Shown here piece by piece: positions 1 to 8,982 of a stretch of 64,000 nt of DNA (position 1 is the first letter of the stretch; every line of letters begins with the position of its first letter). The translations under genes were made by a program, and so were the position numbers. The notes below the pieces were generated by a model, which ran no database searches, had not been told where the DNA came from, and worked only from the letters and a program-made list of their open reading frames with translations. The DNA is from Mesorhizobium zhangyense (lineage in GTDB: Bacteria > Pseudomonadota > Alphaproteobacteria > Rhizobiales > Rhizobiaceae): NCBI RefSeq assembly GCF_011045115.1, contig NZ_JAAKZG010000009.1:124001-188000 (forward strand), in the 5' to 3' direction.

Positions 1-1793
1 TCTTCCTGCGCGGCCTGTGGTTCGACCTGGCGACGCTTGGCTTTATCCTCATACCGTTCCTGTTTGCCGCAGCCGTTACGCCGGAGAAATGGCGGCATAC
101 CCGCTTTCACACCTATCTCGGGCGCTTCGTTGCATGGTTGCTGATAGCCGTGCTTCTGTTCACCGCGATCGGTGAGTTCTTCTTCTGGCTGGAATTCTCC
201 AATCGCTTCAACTTCATCGCGCTGGATTATTTGATCTACACGCAGGAAGTGATCGGAAACATCCAGCAATCCTATCCGGTCAAGACCTTGGTGGCCGCCA
301 TCGGCCTGCTTGCCGCCGGCGCTGTCTGGCTGATGCGCGGCTGGTTTCTAGAGATTGAAGCGAGCACTTACAGCAAAACAACCCGCATTGTCCTCGTTGC
401 TCTTCTCGTCCTTTGGCCGCTTGCCGCCTACACCTTCGTCGATCTCGACCAGATGTATGTCTCGGCCAACAACTACGCCAACGAACTGTCCGGCAACGGG
501 CTTTTCAGCCTGGTCGCAGCGTTTCGCCGCAATGAGCTCGATTACGACCGCTTCTATGCGACGATCCCGGATGGTCAGGCGAAGACGATCCTCAGGGATC
601 TCGGCGTGAAGAAATCAGGCCCGGCGTCGGAAGCGGCCGTTGCCAACGATGCCTCGGGACCCATGCCCGACTTCCTGCTGCGGCGTCCGAAGAACATCGT
701 CATGATCACCGTCGAGAGCCTTTCGGGCGAGTTTGTCGGCGCGCTTGGCGACAAGCGCGGTTGGACGCCCAATCTGGACCGCATTGCCGGTCAGGGGCTG
801 CTTTTCGACCGCATGTTCGCCACCGGCACGCGCACCGTGCGCGGCCTCGAAGCGACGACGCTCGGCACGCCGCCAGTGCCGGGGCAGGCGATCGTGCGCC
901 GTCCCAACAACGCGCATCTGACGACGGTCGGCGGCATTCTCGCCCATGACGGCTATGCTTCCACCTTCGCCTATGGCGGCTACAGCTATTTCGACAACAT
1001 GGCCGCCTATTACTCCGGCAATGACTATGCCGTCTTCGACCGCACCGAATTTCCGGCCGAGAGTATTCCGGCGGCCAATGTCTGGGGCGTCGCCGACGAG
1101 GCGCTGTTCTCCAATGTCGACGCGATGCTGTCGAAGCCTGAGGCGGCCGACAAGCCGTTCTTCGTGCAGATCATGACAACCACCAACCATCGGCCCTATA
1201 CCTATCCGGACGGGCGCATCGACGTGCCGTCGCCGGGCGGGCATGAAGGCGGCGTCAAATATACCGACTACGCCATTGGCCGCTTTATCGACGAGGCGTC
1301 GAAAAAGCCGTGGTTCAAGGACACGATGTTCGTCATCATCGCCGACCATTGCGCTTCGGTGGCCGGCAAGGTCGAACTGCCGGTCGAGAGCTATCATATC
1401 CCGATGATCTTCTACGGCCCCGGAATCGTGAAGCCCGGTCATTTCACCGACAATATCAGCCAGCTCGACGTGCCGCCGACCCTACTCGACGTGCTCGGCA
1501 AGCCGGGCGAATCCTACTTCTACGGCCGCTCGGCGCGTGAGTTGAAAGCCGATCCGCAGGGCGTGTTCATCAGCAACTATCAATCTCTGGGCTACTACAA
1601 GAACAACAAGCTGACGGTGCTCAAGCCGGGAAAGGTCGTCGAGAGCTTTACGGTCGACCCGATCACCTTCGAGACGACGCCGGGGCCGGTCGACGCGACG
1701 CTGGAAAGGGAAGCCATCGCCTATTATCAAACGGCTTCGCACGCCTTCAAGACGGGCGAGCTGACGGCGCCGTGGTACGCCAAGTCCAACTGA
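1..1793 (+). CDS. LTA synthase/sulfatase-family membrane phosphoglycerol transferase-like protein (5' truncated)
   Basis: The reading frame is open from the first bases of the window (codons in phase from base 3), so the true start lies upstream and the TTG at 138 is only an internal candidate. The visible N-terminal part is hydrophobic with several membrane segments, followed by an alkaline-phosphatase-fold sulfatase domain from about base 690. Family motifs seen are MITVESLSGE (the Glu near base 714 would bind metal), GTRTVRGLEA (a Thr in the nucleophile region) and the late metal site IIADHCASVAG. This matches LtaS/OpgB-like enzymes that act outside the inner membrane on phosphoglycerol head groups, perhaps to decorate periplasmic glucans in Gram-negatives. 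The substrate is an inference. A strong terminator follows the stop codon. Confidence 0.85.
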   Translation, partial: FLRGLWFDLATLGFILIPFLFAAAVTPEKWRHTRFHTYLGRFVAWLLIAVLLFTAIGEFFFWLEFSNRFNFIALDYLIYTQEVIGNIQQSYPVKTLVAAIGLLAAGAVWLMRGWFLEIEASTYSKTTRIVLVALLVLWPLAAYTFVDLDQMYVSANNYANELSGNGLFSLVAAFRRNELDYDRFYATIPDGQAKTILRDLGVKKSGPASEAAVANDASGPMPDFLLRRPKNIVMITVESLSGEFVGALGDKRGWTPNLDRIAGQGLLFDRMFATGTRTVRGLEATTLGTPPVPGQAIVRRPNNAHLTTVGGILAHDGYASTFAYGGYSYFDNMAAYYSGNDYAVFDRTEFPAESIPAANVWGVADEALFSNVDAMLSKPEAADKPFFVQIMTTTNHRPYTYPDGRIDVPSPGGHEGGVKYTDYAIGRFIDEASKKPWFKDTMFVIIADHCASVAGKVELPVESYHIPMIFYGPGIVKPGHFTDNISQLDVPPTLLDVLGKPGESYFYGRSARELKADPQGVFISNYQSLGYYKNNKLTVLKPGKVVESFTVDPITFETTPGPVDATLEREAIAYYQTASHAFKTGELTAPWYAKSN

Positions 1794-1820
1794 CGCGCGC
1801 CTCGATCGTCGCATGAAACG

Positions 1821-1854
1821 AAGGCCGGAAGACGCATTCTTCCGGCCTTTTTCC
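1821..1854 (+). terminator. Rho-independent terminator after the sulfatase-family gene
   Basis: A perfect 12-bp stem (AAGGCCGGAAGA at 1821-1832 paired with 1838-1849) with a 5-base loop CGCAT runs directly into a short T run. It lies 28 bases after the stop codon of the upstream gene and before the DGPF/sigma factor pair, so it should separate the two transcription units. Confidence 0.9.
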
Positions 1855-1948
1855 ATTCTGGCGCAAAGCTCGGGAAATTGCAGACATTTATTGATTGCCC
1901 GCTGTCGGCTATTGGTTTGCCCATTCGTCTTTAGGGAAGGAGACCCCA

Positions 1949-2323
1949 ATGCAATATGCCATCCTGTGCTACAATTCCGAAGATGTCGTCGGTTCCTGGA
2001 CCAAGGAAGAGGACGACAAGGTGATGGCCGATCTTGCCGTCGTGCAGGAAAAGCTCGCCAAAGCCGGCAAGCTCGGCCCGGTCGCGCGCCTGATGCCGAC
2101 CACTGCCGCAACGACCCTGCGCAAGACCCGCGACGAACCCTTCGTCATCGACGGTCCTTTTGCCGAGACCAAGGAACAGTTCCTCGGTTTTTATGTCGTC
2201 GATTGCGCCTCGCTCGACGAGGCCGTCGAGGTGGCACGCGAACTGGCCGTCGCCAATCCCGGCACGGGTTCCTATGAAATTCGTCCCATTTCCATTTTCA
2301 GGCCCGGACCGGCACCCACATGA
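1949..2323 (+). CDS. DGPF-domain (YCII-related) protein
   Basis: A 124-residue protein of the YCII-related/DGPF family. It begins MQYAILCYNSEDVV and carries the signature VIDGPFAETKEQ in its middle. The ATG at 1949 is chosen because it has a GGAAGGAGA ribosome site just upstream and gives the normal family N-terminus; an in-frame GTG at 1895 would add 18 unlike residues. Its stop overlaps the start of the next gene (ATGA), so the two are translationally coupled. DGPF proteins are the characteristic neighbours of ECF42 sigma factors. Their biochemical role is not settled. Confidence 0.9.
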   Translation: MQYAILCYNSEDVVGSWTKEEDDKVMADLAVVQEKLAKAGKLGPVARLMPTTAATTLRKTRDEPFVIDGPFAETKEQFLGFYVVDCASLDEAVEVARELAVANPGTGSYEIRPISIFRPGPAPT

Positions 2324-3588
2324 CCGACCCCCACTGGATAGAAGCGGCATTGACGGCGGCCCGCCCGCAGGCGGTGGGTGCATTGCTGCGCTATTTTCGC
2401 GACCTCGATACCGCCGAAGAGGCTTTTCAGGAAGCCTGCCTGCGCGCCCTGAAGACCTGGCCGAAGAACGGCCCGCCGCGCGATCCCGCCGCCTGGCTGA
2501 TCTTCGTCGGGCGCAACACCGGCATCGACGCCGCGCGGCGCAGGGCAAAGCAGCAGCCGCTGCCGCCGGAGGAACTGGTATCGGATCTGGAAGACGCCGA
2601 GACCAGCATGGCCGAACGGCTGGACGGGGCGGATTACCGCGACGATATCCTGCGGCTGCTGTTCATCTGCTGCCATCCCGACCTGCCGGCAGCGCAGCAG
2701 ATTGCGCTGGCGCTGCGCATCGTTTCGGGTCTCTCGGTAAAGCAGATCGCCAAGGCCTTTCTGGTCGGCGAAAGTGCGATGGAACAGCGCATCACTCGTG
2801 CCAAGGGCCGCATTCAGGGCGCCGATGTGCCGTTCGAGACGCCCGGCGCCATAGAGCGCTCCGAGCGGCTCGCAGCCGTCGCCGCGATGGTCTACCTGAT
2901 CTTCAACGAAGGCTATTCCGCCGGTCCGAGTGAGGCCCATGCACGCGCACCGCTTTGCGACGAGGCAATCCGGCTGGCGCGTTTGCTGCTGCGCCTTTTC
3001 CAGACCGAACCCGAGATCATGGGGCTGACGGCGCTTCTCCTTTTGCAGCATGCACGCACCGCCGCCCGTTTCGATGAGAACGGTCAAATCGTGCTGCTGG
3101 AGGATCAGGACCGAAGCCTCTGGAATCGCAAGATGATCGACGAGGGGCTGGCCCTGATAGACAAGGCGATGCGGCACCGTCGCGTCGGGCCCTATCTGGT
3201 GCAGGCAGCCATCGCCGCCCTGCATGCCCGCGCCGCGAAGCCCGAGGATACCGACTGGGCGGAAATCGACCTGCTCTATGCCACCCTGGAGCGCTTGCAG
3301 CCATCGCCCGTCGTCACGCTCAACCGCGCGGTTGCCGTTTCGAAAGTAAAGGGTCCTGCCGCCGCACTGGAAATGATCGAGCCGCTGGAAGAACGCCTGT
3401 CCGGTTATTTCCATTTTCACGGCCTGAAAGGCGGGCTGCTGATGCAGCTTGGCCGCGACGAAGAGGCCCGCGTCGCCTTCGACTGCGCGATCGCGCGGGC
3501 AAACACCGCTGCTGAAGCGGCCCATATCAGGATGCATATCGATCGCCTGATGAAGGACGCCACCCCGCGCTCCGGCAAGCGGGCCTGA
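2320..3588 (+). CDS. ECF RNA polymerase sigma factor, ECF42-like with C-terminal TPR-like extension
   Basis: A 422-residue sigma factor, about twice the usual ECF length. Residues roughly 10-80 form sigma region 2 and residues roughly 110-165 form region 4 with the helix-turn-helix (SGLSVKQIAKAFLVGESAMEQ). The long C-terminal part (about 185-410, containing VYLIFNEGYSA) is the extension typical of the ECF42 group, which replaces anti-sigma control. The gene overlaps the DGPF gene by 4 bases, the known ECF42 arrangement. Targets are likely to include DGPF genes; no link to the T6SS genes is visible. No anti-sigma factor gene is nearby. Confidence 0.9.
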   Translation: MTDPHWIEAALTAARPQAVGALLRYFRDLDTAEEAFQEACLRALKTWPKNGPPRDPAAWLIFVGRNTGIDAARRRAKQQPLPPEELVSDLEDAETSMAERLDGADYRDDILRLLFICCHPDLPAAQQIALALRIVSGLSVKQIAKAFLVGESAMEQRITRAKGRIQGADVPFETPGAIERSERLAAVAAMVYLIFNEGYSAGPSEAHARAPLCDEAIRLARLLLRLFQTEPEIMGLTALLLLQHARTAARFDENGQIVLLEDQDRSLWNRKMIDEGLALIDKAMRHRRVGPYLVQAAIAALHARAAKPEDTDWAEIDLLYATLERLQPSPVVTLNRAVAVSKVKGPAAALEMIEPLEERLSGYFHFHGLKGGLLMQLGRDEEARVAFDCAIARANTAAEAAHIRMHIDRLMKDATPRSGKRA

Positions 3589-3618
3589 GCCTCATCAAAT
3601 CGCAAGAACGCTGATGCG

Positions 3619-4770
3619 CTATTTCGGCTTTGACGCCTTCGCATAGGCGTCGGCGAAATAGGTCAGGAACACATCCAGCATGCCGTTTTCATGCGGCTTT
3701 TCCTTGGCTTCCCAGGTCGCAACGAATGTGTCCCAGGCGCGGCTCTTCCTGGAGGCGAAGGCGGACGTCGGCACCTTTTTCTCGATAGCCTCGGGCGACA
3801 AATCCTCGAGCAGCCGCGACAGCGCCGTCTGCATCGCGGCAAAGGTTGCGAATTCGTGGGTCTTGAGGTCGCGAAACGCCTCGTCGATGCTGTGCTTGGC
3901 GTCGAGATAGCCGGCCCTGCGCCGGGTGAACATGATTTCCAGCACTTCCTCGGGGCGCGGCACGAATTTCAGCGGGTTGTTGTCGACTGCGCCGATCATC
4001 GTGCGGCTGTTGCTGCGGGCGAGCACCTTGGCGGATGCGCGTGCCTTCAACAGCAAGGCGAGTTCCTCCACCGCCGTGCGCAGCACCAGCCCGATTTCGG
4101 CCGCGACATCCGACGGGTCGCGCTGCATGAAAATGTCCGGCGAGACGCCGGCCCCGACCGCTATCGCCCGCAACAGCGCTTCCGCGTTCCCGGACTGGGC
4201 CGCACCCATAGAAGCGGCGGCCGGTGAGGGCAGGGGCGTTGGCGTAGCCTGCGGCTGAAACGGCAGCGCTACCGGTTGCGCTGGAGCCGCAGCAGGCGCG
4301 TTTTCAAACGGAAACGAAAAGTCATCCAGCGGACGCACCGGCACGGCACCAAGGGGATCGAACGATGCGGGCTGGACAGGCCGTGGGCTCAGCGGAGCGT
4401 CGGTTCCCCAGACATTCTCCGGTCCCCACGGCGCTTGCGACTGTTGAACGCCGGCGTCAGCGGATATTGCCACGGAAACGAGATAATGGCCGATCTGAAG
4501 CCGGTCGCCATTGTTCAGCAGGTAAGGGCTTTTGACGCGCTGGCTCGCCCCGTTGACGAAGGTTCCGTTGCGCGAGAGATCATGCAGCCAATAGCTGCCA
4601 CTCTCATGCCGGACCTCGCAGTGCCGGCCGGAAATGAACATGTTCGGATCGGGCAGCACCCAGTCGCAATTTTCCCGCCCGATCTCGAAGCTGCGATCCT
4701 GCGACCGGAATCGGGTGGGTCCGCCGGTCGGCAGTTCGGTCAGGTTCTCGATCGTCAGGTTGATCGTCAT
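3619..4770 (-). CDS. tagH: T6SS-associated FHA domain protein TagH (first copy, separate from the core operon)
   Basis: A 383-residue protein. The N-terminal FHA domain (about 20-95) shows the phosphothreonine-binding motifs GREN, SGRHC and LSRNGTFVNG. A proline/alanine-rich linker follows, then the TagH C-terminal domain with the conserved NPLKF segment. FHA proteins of this family act with PpkA and PppA in phosphorylation control of T6SS assembly. The ATG at 4770 gives the family start MTINLTIEN; a GTG at 4833 is also in frame, and neither has a strong ribosome site. The gene is alone, divergent from an OmpA gene and 12.7 kb from ppkA. A second tagH lies in the core operon at 43693-44985. 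Confidence 0.88.
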   Translation of the reverse strand: MTINLTIENLTELPTGGPTRFRSQDRSFEIGRENCDWVLPDPNMFISGRHCEVRHESGSYWLHDLSRNGTFVNGASQRVKSPYLLNNGDRLQIGHYLVSVAISADAGVQQSQAPWGPENVWGTDAPLSPRPVQPASFDPLGAVPVRPLDDFSFPFENAPAAAPAQPVALPFQPQATPTPLPSPAAASMGAAQSGNAEALLRAIAVGAGVSPDIFMQRDPSDVAAEIGLVLRTAVEELALLLKARASAKVLARSNSRTMIGAVDNNPLKFVPRPEEVLEIMFTRRRAGYLDAKHSIDEAFRDLKTHEFATFAAMQTALSRLLEDLSPEAIEKKVPTSAFASRKSRAWDTFVATWEAKEKPHENGMLDVFLTYFADAYAKASKPK

Positions 4771-5080
4771 CAGGAAAAGTCCGTCGCGAGTGGCCAGCGG
4801 CTTGGGGCGCGCGATCCCGATAGCTAACGTCACAGTCTAACCGCCGCGACAGATGGATGGCAATCGCGGCGGCCCGGTGTCTATCGCCCTGGTGGGTCCC
4901 ATACGGGGGAAGGCGTCACGGATTTTTGGGCGACAAAGGGGGGAGGCAAACTCGTTTTATACATCTTATGGTGGAATATAATCAGGCTATATTTATATAA
5001 CAAATGCTCTATGCAAAGTTGACAGTCATATTGCGCAATTTTATTCTTGCGAAGATTTCCTTCCAGGAAGGAGAATTCCG
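4771..5080. other. AT-rich divergent intergenic region between tagH and the OmpA gene
   Basis: About 310 bases without a gene. The part near 4960-5045 is strikingly AT-rich compared with the surrounding DNA, as expected for a regulatory region serving both divergent genes. A good promoter toward the OmpA gene is listed separately. I see no convincing promoter or operator toward tagH. Confidence 0.6.
5019..5047 (+). promoter_or_regulatory. Sigma-70-type promoter of the OmpA-family gene
   Basis: A perfect -35 box TTGACA (5019-5024) is separated by exactly 17 bases from TATTCT (5042-5047), which matches four of six -10 positions. Transcription would start near 5054, giving a short leader that contains the strong ribosome site AGGAAGGAG (5065-5073) ahead of the ATG at 5081. 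Confidence 0.7.
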
Positions 5081-5605
5081 ATGAATGGAAAGTATTTAGC
5101 CGCCGTCTTATTCGGCGCGGTATCGCTTGCTGCTCCTCCAGCTTTCGCGGACTCGCAGGTGAAGGCCAACGAGATCATTGATTTCTTCGCGAAATCCGCC
5201 AATCAGGGCGCAACGCGAGGCATCTGCATCGGCACGACCGCCGAATGCGAGCAGAGCAAGCCCAAGCCTGCCGGCTTCGACATGCTCATCAATTTCGAGC
5301 TAAACTCGACGCAGTTCACCACCCAGGCCCAGCAAAACCTGAAGGAATTCGCCAAGGCGCTTTCCGACAGTCGCTTGTCCACTGCGCACTTCGTCGTCGA
5401 GGGTCATACGGATGCGCGCGGAACCGACGAGTATAATTTCGGCCTGTCGGAGCGACGCGCCCAGGCAGTGACGGCCTTTCTCCTACAGAATGGAATTGCC
5501 GGAGACCGGGTAACCGCCGTCGGCATGGGCAAGACCAAGCCGCGCACCGCCGATCCGATGGATGCGATCAACCGGCGCGTGGAACTGAGGCTGCAGGTTC
5601 AGTAG
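5081..5605 (+). CDS. OmpA-family peptidoglycan-binding protein
   Basis: A 174-residue secreted protein. A typical signal peptide ends at AFA (residue 23), so the mature protein is periplasmic or tethered to the outer membrane, although no lipobox is present. The C-terminal half is an OmpA-like domain with the peptidoglycan-contact motif GHTDARGTDEYN and a final NRRVELRL strand. It has its own promoter, a very strong ribosome site and its own terminator, so it is a single-gene unit that may be well expressed. By position it may anchor or gate the T6SS at the cell wall, but that is inference; the T6SS TssL proteins already carry OmpA domains. Confidence 0.9.
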   Translation: MNGKYLAAVLFGAVSLAAPPAFADSQVKANEIIDFFAKSANQGATRGICIGTTAECEQSKPKPAGFDMLINFELNSTQFTTQAQQNLKEFAKALSDSRLSTAHFVVEGHTDARGTDEYNFGLSERRAQAVTAFLLQNGIAGDRVTAVGMGKTKPRTADPMDAINRRVELRLQVQ

Positions 5606-5622
5606 CGCTCGATTAACGTTGA

Positions 5623-5660
5623 GACAGGGGATGCCGCAAACGCATCCCCTGTCCCGTTTT
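5623..5660. terminator. Terminator between convergent OmpA and M23-fusion genes
   Basis: A perfect 12-bp stem (GACAGGGGATGC at 5623-5634 with GCATCCCCTGTC at 5642-5653) and a 7-base loop are followed by CCGTTTT. It lies 18 bases after the OmpA stop and about 15 bases beyond the convergent gene's stop. On the plus strand it has a T run; on the minus strand the T run is missing. Confidence 0.85.
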
Positions 5661-5675
5661 CGATCGGCTGACCGC

Positions 5676-8174
5676 TCACAGGGTCGTTTCGATCGTCTCC
5701 ACCACTTTCTGCATCGCCTCGCGATAGCGCACGAATTCCGGCGACGTCCTTACCACGGTTTGCGCCACGCTCGGGCCGTCTGTCGTCGCGCGGGTGGCCT
5801 TTCCGGTCATCTTCTTTTCGGCCCATGCAACGACGTAAGCCGCGTTCTTGCCGGTCAGGAACGGGTTCGCGCTGATGACCTGGCTGCCGAGGATGGCGGC
5901 AAGCGAGGCGTCGCCCGACGCGGCCAGCACGATGTGGGCACCTTCCGGTCCGAGGAAATGGGCCAGATAGAGCCGACCTGCGGTGATGCCATGGCCATGC
6001 GAGCGCAACCGCGCCTCGTTTTCCCGCGCCAGATGCTCGACCATTTCGCGCGAAATGGTCGGGTCGAAGCGCAGTGCGAGCAGGGCCGAGCTGGACATCG
6101 ACTGGAAGAGGTCGGGGCGATAGGTCCGCATCATGCGGATCCATGTCGAGTTGATGAACTGGCCGAGCCCGGTCGCCGAGGATCGCGAATTCTTCGCCCG
6201 CGCATTGCCGGCACTTTCGACATGGATGATGCGGTTCACCAGGATCTCGACCGCAGCACCATCGGGATCGGTGGAAGGCGTAGCTTGCGCGACCGCTGTC
6301 TCAAGCGGGTTTATCGGAACGCCGTTCATGTAGAGCTCGAAGTGCAGGTGAGGGCCAGTGGAAAGGCCGGTCGTGCCGACAAAGCCGATGGTGTCGCCGG
6401 CCTTGACCGCCAGCCCCGGCTGCACCCCATTCTCAAACCGGCTCAGATGAGCATAGGCAGTCGTCTTCCCGTTGCCATGCGCGATGCGGATGACATTGCC
6501 ATAGCCCTTGCCGTCGCCCGCATACTCGATCGTGCCGTCGAACGCTGCCATCACCGGCGTCCCGATCGGCGCTTTCCAGTCGACGCCCTTGTGCAACAGG
6601 ACGCGGCCAAGGATAGGATGCCGGCGCGGCCCGAAGGTCGAGGTCAGGACGCCGTTGACCGGGTTGACCATGCCATTGGTGGTGGTGACGCTGTGGGTGG
6701 CGTCCTTTTCGGTCATGCAGGAAAAATCCGCACCCGGAGCCGGCTGGTAGACGAAGCATTCGAGGTTCCGGTCCGGTCCGCGAATGGCGGCGTAGAGCAC
6801 GCGGCCGGTATTGCGGCCCGTATCGCGGCCGGATTTCGCGAAAATGATGACCAGTCGGTCGTCCTTCGTCGTCATCGCCTGCAGGTCGAAGGAGCGCGAC
6901 ATCAGCATGATCGCTTCGCCGGTCACGCCGCTCGGCACCTGGTTGCGCGTCGCCGTGCTGTAGACCGCGTCGAGCAGGCGGTAGCTGAGGTTCTGGGCTT
7001 CCGGCGTGACGGTCTGCGAATAGCTGGACAGATCCTCGTCTATCCAGGGGTCGGCTCCGGCGACGAACTGGCCATCATCGCCCAGCGCGATGGTTCCAAT
7101 GTATTTTTCCGGGGCATTCACCGAGAGCTGGGCGAGGCTGTATCTGCTTTGACGCGCGTCGGGCCGAAAGCCGCGCAGGCCGACGATGTAGCGATCGCCA
7201 AGCATATTCACGCCTATGATCGTCTTGGCCGCCTCGGCTGCCTTTTTGGCGTCGTCGGCGCTGAAGCCATATTCGGCGATGATGCTTTCCAGCGAGCGCT
7301 CGCCCTTGATCGACACGGTAAAGTCTTCCGTCGTGCGGAAACGGTCGGCCTCGCGATTGACGAGGCCAACGGTCGTGGTGTCCTCGATCGCTGTCGGCTC
7401 GATGGCCGGAAGCGCTTCCTTCGGCTGCCCCGCCGTCTCGCTCCAGCCGGCATCGGCATCGGCCCCGTCTTCGCCGATCATGCCGCCCGGCTCCGGCGCG
7501 GGGGCGGCCTGCATATCTTCAGCAGGAACTTCTTCGTCCGTGGCTATCGAGCCGTCTTCTTCGAGGTCATCCTGACCTGCGACAGGCACCAGCACCTCGT
7601 CGGATGCTTCATCGCCGCTGGCGGCGTCCGGTGTTGTTCCGGCATCGTCGTTCATGGTTTCGTCCGCGGGGGCAGTGTTTGTCTGGTCCGGCAGTGCCGA
7701 AAGATCGGTCGGCGGCAGGTTACGTCCGCTCTGCGATTGGAAGAAGGCAAAATCCTCGGGACTGGACGGCAGCGCCATGATGCGCTGGCTGGAGGAGAGC
7801 ATAGTGTCCGACAGAACCTGCACCGTCTCGGGGATTTGAGGCTGGTTGAGGTCCGGTGGTACGGGAAGTTCGTGCAATTTCTGAGACGCACCGCCGCCCG
7901 TCGAGCCAAGCCGGATTATCAGCGGGTCGCCGGCCAGATCGACGATCGCATTGACGAAAACGGGCCGGCTCGGTTTCTCAGGAGCCGCCGCCTGCGGCTT
8001 GGCCGCCACTGTTTCAGGTGCCTGCGGCGGCCAGTAGCCGGAAAGGAAATAGGTGCCCGCGGCCAGGACGACGCAGCCGGCCGCGACGAACGAAAACCTG
8101 CGGCGCAACGCGCGCTTCCGTTCCTCTTCCTGCTGCTTCCGCTTCTTGCGGAAGCTGTCGTCCAACTGGTGCAT
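5676..8174 (-). CDS. Bifunctional M23 metallo-endopeptidase with C-terminal transglycosylase-like domain
   Basis: An 832-residue, membrane-anchored peptidoglycan enzyme. After a very basic cytoplasmic start (KKRKQQEEERKRALRRR) there is one membrane segment at about 29-46, then a long acidic, Pro/Ala-rich periplasmic region. An M23 (LytM-like) domain follows with zinc-ligand motifs HKGVDW and HLHFELY. The last 190 residues resemble a lytic transglycosylase: VESAGNARAKNSRSSATGLG, with a Glu in the catalytic position and a following GQF. Such a protein could cut both peptides and glycan strands to open the wall for the T6SS trans-envelope complex. The ATG at 8174 is preferred to an upstream TTG that lacks a ribosome site. 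It could instead be a general cell-wall enzyme. Confidence 0.85.
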   Translation of the reverse strand: MHQLDDSFRKKRKQQEEERKRALRRRFSFVAAGCVVLAAGTYFLSGYWPPQAPETVAAKPQAAAPEKPSRPVFVNAIVDLAGDPLIIRLGSTGGGASQKLHELPVPPDLNQPQIPETVQVLSDTMLSSSQRIMALPSSPEDFAFFQSQSGRNLPPTDLSALPDQTNTAPADETMNDDAGTTPDAASGDEASDEVLVPVAGQDDLEEDGSIATDEEVPAEDMQAAPAPEPGGMIGEDGADADAGWSETAGQPKEALPAIEPTAIEDTTTVGLVNREADRFRTTEDFTVSIKGERSLESIIAEYGFSADDAKKAAEAAKTIIGVNMLGDRYIVGLRGFRPDARQSRYSLAQLSVNAPEKYIGTIALGDDGQFVAGADPWIDEDLSSYSQTVTPEAQNLSYRLLDAVYSTATRNQVPSGVTGEAIMLMSRSFDLQAMTTKDDRLVIIFAKSGRDTGRNTGRVLYAAIRGPDRNLECFVYQPAPGADFSCMTEKDATHSVTTTNGMVNPVNGVLTSTFGPRRHPILGRVLLHKGVDWKAPIGTPVMAAFDGTIEYAGDGKGYGNVIRIAHGNGKTTAYAHLSRFENGVQPGLAVKAGDTIGFVGTTGLSTGPHLHFELYMNGVPINPLETAVAQATPSTDPDGAAVEILVNRIIHVESAGNARAKNSRSSATGLGQFINSTWIRMMRTYRPDLFQSMSSSALLALRFDPTISREMVEHLARENEARLRSHGHGITAGRLYLAHFLGPEGAHIVLAASGDASLAAILGSQVISANPFLTGKNAAYVVAWAEKKMTGKATRATTDGPSVAQTVVRTSPEFVRYREAMQKVVETIETTL

Positions 8175-8342
8175 CGGAAATGGGCCTGGATACCGCTGAC
8201 GAAGAATACGCCACAAGTGGTGACGACAAAACAGTCGCCAGAAAAGCTTAGTGACCTTGCTAGATTACGATGAATGGAGGTGTCGTGATGAGATAAACAT
8301 CACAGACGCCGAATTTATATCGTGCGTTATTTGCACTTGGAC

Positions 8343-8801
8343 TCAGTTCGCGTCGGGATCTTTCAGGAAAAAAGTCCAGCGCGACATTTCCTTGGTGTCG
8401 ACCAGCCTGAAGCGGACGGACTGGTAGCCGCGCTGCCAGCAGGAGTCGGTGCCCTGAATGGAAAAGCGCCTGGTGCCGATGCACATGTCGTGGCCTTCGT
8501 AGTCGCCAGTCAGGATCGGCTGGCCAAAGACGTCGGTGGCATAGACATAGACATAGCGGCCGGTCAGCTCCTCCTTGATGACGTCGACGCAGCGATTGGC
8601 GCCGATGGTCCACCATCCTTCGGTGCCGAAGGTGCCGCCGGTTTCCTTGGCCACCGAAACATTGATCGCGTCGATCGTCTGGTTGCAGACGGCGAACTGA
8701 GCATGGGCGACGCCGGTAAATCCGAAGCAGACGAGGAAAGCCGGTAGGACGCCACATGTCCAAAACGCATTGGCCAACAGGGCGGAAGCGGAGTTCCTCA
8801 T
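8343..8801 (-). CDS. DUF1036 domain secreted protein
   Basis: A 152-residue protein with a long signal peptide ending near AHAQ and a mature part containing four Cys that could form disulfides. The core FAVCNQTIDAINVSV through GWWTIGANRCVDV is typical of DUF1036, a family of small periplasmic proteins common in Hyphomicrobiales whose members often sit beside caspase-like or OmpA proteins. No biochemical function is known for the family. It is divergent from the caspase-like gene at 8983, with a 181-base shared upstream region. Confidence 0.8.
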   Translation of the reverse strand: MRNSASALLANAFWTCGVLPAFLVCFGFTGVAHAQFAVCNQTIDAINVSVAKETGGTFGTEGWWTIGANRCVDVIKEELTGRYVYVYATDVFGQPILTGDYEGHDMCIGTRRFSIQGTDSCWQRGYQSVRFRLVDTKEMSRWTFFLKDPDAN

Positions 8802-8982
8802 GGGTTCGACATCGCCAACCTTCGAAGTGCAGTTGATACAGACTATTTTGCTAGCCGTCGATTACTACGGATTGGGTACTGGCGAGGACGTTCGAAACCC
8901 GCTTTTACAATAGAATCCCACGCGCTTTTGCGCTATCCAAAAGAACTGGATTGAATCCGCGAACAATTGGACTCCTGGAAAC

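Noticed and set aside
5619-8273. An 884-codon plus-strand frame
   Set aside because: It lies opposite the M23/transglycosylase gene, has Arg/His-rich content typical of antisense frames in GC-rich DNA, and shows no domain, whereas the minus strand has a membrane helix and catalytic motifs.
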